Source of the DNA: Diplolepis rosae
Taxonomy: Eukaryota; Arthropoda; Insecta; Hymenoptera; Diplolepididae
Reading direction: 5' to 3'
DNA length: 64,000 bases
Assembly: GCA_030998225.1 (NCBI GenBank)
Contig: JAPYXD010000680.1
Coordinates: forward strand, 8,990,001-9,054,000
Made by a program: the position numbers and the translations under genes. The notes beneath the pieces are model-generated. The model was not told the DNA's origin. It made no database searches and worked only from the letters and a program-made list of their open reading frames with translations. Position 1 is the first letter of the stretch, and each line of letters starts with the position of its first letter. Positions 59,990 through 64,000 of the stretch are shown in pieces.

Positions 59990-60400
59990 AACGATATTTT
60001 GGTAACTGGCAGTGTTGTGCGGGTCCAGAAACACAGTTGCGTGTTTCAAGGCAGTGATCATGTATTTGATCATAGGGAAGATGCGAGTAGTAACTCGCAG
60101 ATGATAGTGAGTACACCTATAGGCTACGACTTGAAGAGGCAGTCCAAATGGGTGCGTTCACTCGTGCATGAGCTCATAGGGACTTCCATGTGTTGCTTCG
60201 TGGCCCGGATGGAGGATGACGTACGAGTAACTCTCTATGACTTACTACGCCCTTTTCCCTTCTCCACGCCCGCCACTGCCGCCTACTGCTCATCCGAAAA
60301 ACATTCGTCCTTTCAAAAATACATTGCAACTGCTCCAGGCACGGGCTTCTGACTAAGAACCGATTCGCACGTGCAAAAGTCCTCTCAAGAGATACGTGTG
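59990..60400. promoter_or_regulatory. GC-richer intronic island 2
   Basis: Contains CTCCACGCCCGCCACTGCCG, ATGGAGGATGACGTACGAGT and CAGTGATCATGTATTTGATC. A 117-codon open frame crosses it but has no family signature, so regulatory DNA is more likely than a gene. Candidate Ubx enhancer or Polycomb element. Confidence 0.35.
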
Positions 60401-61250
60401 GGAAGGAACGTTAATTCACCGCCTTGTACTCCAGTGATGGGTTCTCCAGTGCTGGAAACAAGAAGCATTCGTTAAATGGACAATCCCTTATTAGGTCTCT
60501 TACACATCTCTCCGAAAATATAAAAAATGATTTGCGTGTTATTCTTTCAAAAAGTGGATATTCATTTTTTACGTATTTTATTTATTTTATTTCAAATAAC
60601 CTTTTAAATTTGCAAAATATCTTTTTGAAAATTTGGGAAACTCAGTGAAAAAATGACCCCGGTTAACCCCATTTATAGCAGGGGTCTAGCTTGGCCTTAG
60701 CTAGTTTTCCTATTTAGAATTTTCTGAATTGAATCATAATGTGGGCATATTCGGGAAATTTATATCAATTTATGTGTTATAAAAATATTTATTTATTATT
60801 GCTATTCCCATATAAAAATATGATGTAAATATCCGAAACGGGGTTTTGAGGAGGTTGCCCTGAGAAAACCATGAATTGGGTATTATCGAGGACTCCTCTT
60901 TATGTTCTTTTTATGTGTTATTGCATTTTTTTAAATTGCATGCTAAAAAGTGGTAAACTTTAGTTTCTTTATTATTTGTAGTATTTGTTATTATATTCAT
61001 TTTAAAAATTATGGCAATTTTAGGCAAACCTGAAAAGGCCCTGGCAAGTTTGCCTTAAATAGGAAAATTGGTAGCAAGAGAGTTACGTTACATCGCGGGC
61101 TCATGCTAGTTTGCCAGTCTAGGGCCATGCTAGAAATCACGTCAGTTAACATCTTTTTATTTAATATTTTGAAAAAAATTGGAACGTAGTTGAAAGACGT
61201 TCTTTATCATCTTCTGTTGTATTTTCCAAAGTTTCAAATATATATTTTGT
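60401..61250. other. Intronic DNA, weak inverted similarity
   Basis: CTTGGCCTTAGCTAGTTTTCCTA (two parts: near 60691 and 60704) is loosely mirrored by TAGGAAAATTGGTAGCAAG near 61060. No gene seen. Confidence 0.3.
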
Positions 61251-61299
61251 ACTTTTAAAAAGTTGTCTTACATGAAATTTTACAGAAATTTCCCCTTAG

Positions 61300-62200
61300 A
61301 ATTATATAGGATGTTAATGTACATCTTTTAATTGAAAAAAATGCTTTTTTTGGAGAAAGAATAATTTTGGAGTAAATTAACTTTTTGGGCTGAAAGAACG
61401 TAGCCATGCAAGCACTTAGTAAAATCCAGTGACCTAATAAAATATGTTGTCTGAGCAAAGTATATTTTTTACGCAAGAAACTATTTTGGAGTAACAAATG
61501 TTCTTCGGATCAGTTATTCTCTTTGAGGGGAAAAATTCTCCCGGTGTGTAATGAGAATAATAAAATTTACTACAAAATTTGTTTTTGGAGTCAGAACACT
61601 TTTAGTTAAAATCTTTTTGTCGCGAACAAATTTTGTGGACTAAAGAAACATAGATTTTTTTTAAGGCAACTCAGCTATTCTAGTAAAAAATTATTTTGGA
61701 GCAAAAAGCAATTATCAGTACAAAAATTATTTGGATCGAAATGAAGAAGATATTTTCAGAAAAACTTGTGATATTATAAGTTGTGTAAATTATCTACGAA
61801 AACATTTTTCGGAGCCTAAAATATTCTCGAAATAATTCAAATATATTTTATGAGTTCAAAAGTATACTGTGATAAAATTAAATGAAATACATTAATTGAC
61901 TAGAATAAATTTCAAAACAAAATAAAATTGAGCTCGAAATAATTTTTTATCAAAATCTATATTTTTGACTCAAAAACTATATTGTGATCAAACATCAATT
62001 GGCTGAAATTTTCTACAATAAAAATAACTTTTGGGCTAAGAAACGACTTTCTTCAACAACTGTTTTTTGAGCAAGAATATTTTTTATTTTTCCAAAAAAT
62101 AATTCTTTTGGAAAGAAACAATTATTTAAAGCTAGTAAGCTTTATTCGAACATAATATTTTGGATACCGAATTTATTACCAAAATCTAATGTAAAATTAC
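61300..62200. repeat. Degenerate TTTTGGAGTAAA-rich satellite
   Basis: TTTTGGAGTAA, TTTTGGAGCAAAA and similar motifs recur every 40-90 bases (for example 61370, 61487, 61585, 61695). It resembles the array at 54020-56200 in style and probably in origin. Non-coding. Confidence 0.5.
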
Positions 62201-62420
62201 AGTCGAGGTATTGTAAACGAAATTAACAGTACTTGTAAAGTTGTTTTTTCCGGATTGCAATACAAGTGATGCGAATTTGTTGTGAAGCGGCACCACCATA
62301 AGTTGTGAAATTACAATACATCATATGTTGTAAAATTACATGACATTTTCGTAATAAACTTTCATTACAGTATTATGAAATTACAACAGAAATTTTTTAC
62401 AGTGTAGATTTTCGTGAAGT
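62200..62420. repeat. TTGTAAAATTACA motif cluster
   Basis: GTTGTGAAATTACAA, GTTGTAAAATTACA and TATTATGAAATTACAAC recur in about 200 bp, ending TTTTTTACAGTG. Likely a small old MITE; exact ends not resolved. Confidence 0.35.
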
Positions 62421-62579
62421 AAAACGGGATTTCCATAACAAATCCAAGTGTAATGTAATGAAATTTAATTTATGGATCTCTCATGTTACAAAACAATGAG
62501 AATAAAAACCCTTAAATTCATTTCATCATTTATAAAAGCTAGATCCCGTAATAACTCCCAAACTATTTTTACCCCTTTC

Positions 62580-62910
62580 TAGATCGCAGTACATATTTCC
62601 ATATTTTCCGATGTAATTTGAACGAGCGAGTAGCAAAGCGTAACGCGGGGCGTTGAGGTACTGATCGCGCAGTGAGTCGATGCAGTGGTGTTCTCAGTTT
62701 GATGGACGAGCTGTTTGCATGTTTCCTCGGTTTCTACATGGCGCGGCCATTCGCTATCTTGCTGTTTTGCAAATTTCATGCCGCAAGAGTTATCGCTCCT
62801 GCGGCCGCGATTAATTTTCTCCGCGCTGTCATCAGGATTCGTATCAATTAAAAGACGCTTCTTATGATTAAAGAAAAGTCTATACCTCTTAAAGAAACTC
62901 ATTCTAGGGA
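62580..62910. promoter_or_regulatory. GC-richer intronic island 3 with GCCAT motifs
   Basis: CTACATGGCGCGGCCATTCG places two opposed GCCAT (Pleiohomeotic core) motifs side by side. CTGCGGCCGCGATTAATTTTC adds a Hox-type TTAATT core and a NotI-like CpG cluster. Open frames here show no family. A reasonable candidate Polycomb response or enhancer element in the Ubx intron. Confidence 0.38.
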
Positions 62911-63430
62911 TCTTTGATGCTGCGGGGACTTTGCAATCTGATAAGACTTCCTCTTTATGAAGACTAGCCTCAGCCCCATCTCTAGATTAATGTCATGTTA
63001 TAATAATTATAGCATATCTGGACGAGATATTATGATCGTTTTATAAAAATGATTTATTATGTCAGAAGACAACTCTTGTGAAAATATTTTAATAATTCAA
63101 GCGAGTATATCTCGTGCAATATGAATTATTACCTTCGTAGAAAAATTTAATATTCACGATGTAAAGTGTAGATTTGAAATATAAAGAATTTTTTTATTTT
63201 TGTTTCAGGTAAGGAGCTTTGCTTTGTTTTCCTGTAAGAGTAAGTAGGCTCTATTATTCATGCGATATTAACAGCTGGTAAAGTGAATTTGCAATTCGGC
63301 GAAATTTACTAGATAGATTATGAAATTTCATTTAGTAAATTTCCACAATGACAAATAAATACTACTCTCGTTGTAAATCCTATTCGTTTTTATTTTGCAC
63401 CTTCCGCTCCTGAATCATTACGATAAATAT

Positions 63431-63935
63431 AAAGGGAGTCACATGTTTGAAACCTAGAAAGAAGCGCCAGGCTGAATATGGAAATTGATATCTAGTTAAT
63501 AATAATCGATGGATATAGATTAATAACCTTAACCATTTATGATGAAACAAAAAGAGAACATTTTAAAATTTAATAAAAGTCGTAATATGCCTAAATTTAT
63601 ACTTCACTAGAAACTGTCTTTCCCTAGAAATTTTTATTATATATAATAATATTTAATATATAATATAATTTCCCTCGAAATTTTTATTATATATAATAAT
63701 ATATATAATATATAATATAAAGGGAGTCACATGTTTGAAACCTAGAAAGAAGCGCCAGGCTCAATATGGAAATTGATATCTAGTTAATAATAATCGATGG
63801 ATATAGATTAATAACCTTAACAATTTATGATGAAACAAAAAGAGAAAATTTTAAAATTTAATAAAAGTCGCAATTGGCATAAATTTATACCTCGCTAGAA
63901 ATTGTCTTCCCTAGAAATTTTTTTATTTAAATGTA
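63431..63935 (+). repeat. Recent tandem duplication, offset 288 bp
   Basis: AAAGGGAGTCACATGTTTGA starts at 63431 and again at 63719. About 200 bp of each copy are nearly identical, through AAACAAAAAGAGAA and TTAATAAAAGTCG. The copies are separated by ATATAATATA microsatellite DNA. Confidence 0.85.
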
Positions 63936-64000
63936 ATAAATAATACGGGATTATCTTTATAACATATAATTTTTCGAATCTTTAGTATTTTTGCTGCGAA

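Larger units (their letters stand above)
50862..64000 (+). other. Ubx intron 1 (5' part, continues past the window)
   Basis: Begins GTGAGTTTAC. No homeodomain, no linker microexon and no other exon were recognised up to 64000, so the intron is at least 13.1 kb. The first 3 kb are free of recognisable transposons. Degenerate satellites, a few MITEs and several GC-richer islands follow. Long first introns with enhancers are known for insect Ubx. Some microexons are under 60 nt and would be easy to miss by eye. Confidence 0.8.

Noticed and set aside
59999..60352. 117-codon open frame
   Set aside because: No domain, no neighbouring exon pattern and no family likeness. Better read as a GC-richer intronic island.
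1..64000. CRISPR array, operons, riboswitches or bacterial terminators
   Set aside because: Introns, Hox exon and transposon types show animal nuclear DNA. The regular short repeats seen are satellites and MITEs.

Overview
The window is AT-rich insect nuclear DNA, most likely from a hymenopteran. The main evidence is the first coding exon of the Hox gene Ultrabithorax (Ubx; 50183-50861, + strand), with the MNSYFEQ start, the DSPYDAS and VRPSACTPEGTR blocks and the FYPWM motif before a splice donor. The order of residues resembles bee-type Ubx as I remember it; no alignment was run. The homeodomain exons are not in the window, so everything from 50862 to 64000 is read as the first part of a long Ubx intron.

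Layout. (1) 1-5.5 kb: the 3' half of a gene for a trypsin-fold serine protease homologue. Its last intron holds two mariner fragments, a degraded retroviral-type envelope remnant and an LTR. (2) 5.5-9 kb: MITE and satellite-like sequence. (3) 9022-15851: a 6.83 kb CACTA/EnSpm-like DNA transposon inserted with a 2-bp CG duplication into an older transposase gene. It carries a frameshifted TNP2-like transposase and, divergently, an apparently intact six-exon BEN-domain gene. (4) 16.3-17.8 kb: an inverted-repeat element with a hammerhead-ribozyme-like core in each arm. (5) 18655-25396: a second, complete five-exon serine protease homologue, paralogous to the first. Its third intron holds a 3.6 kb long-inverted-repeat element with further elements nested in it. 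(6) 25.9-47.8 kb: nested MITEs, a second hammerhead-like inverted-repeat element of 4.4 kb, tRNA-derived SINE fragments and segmental duplications. (7) 47.8-54 kb: a zone with no recognisable transposon around Ubx exon 1, including a GAGA-rich block likely to mark the promoter. (8) 54-64 kb: Ubx intron with degenerate satellites, a few MITEs and several GC-richer islands that could be cis-regulatory.

Both serine protease homologues keep the trypsin layout but have lost the catalytic serine, so they look like non-catalytic proteins. They lie 25-45 kb upstream of Ubx, which in the ancestral insect order is the Antp-Ubx interval. Many small elements share CAC(T/G)GAGAAA termini. Nested insertions compared with paralogous empty sites show that this family makes 2-bp target duplications. 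All splice models come from reading frame, phase and splice signals only.
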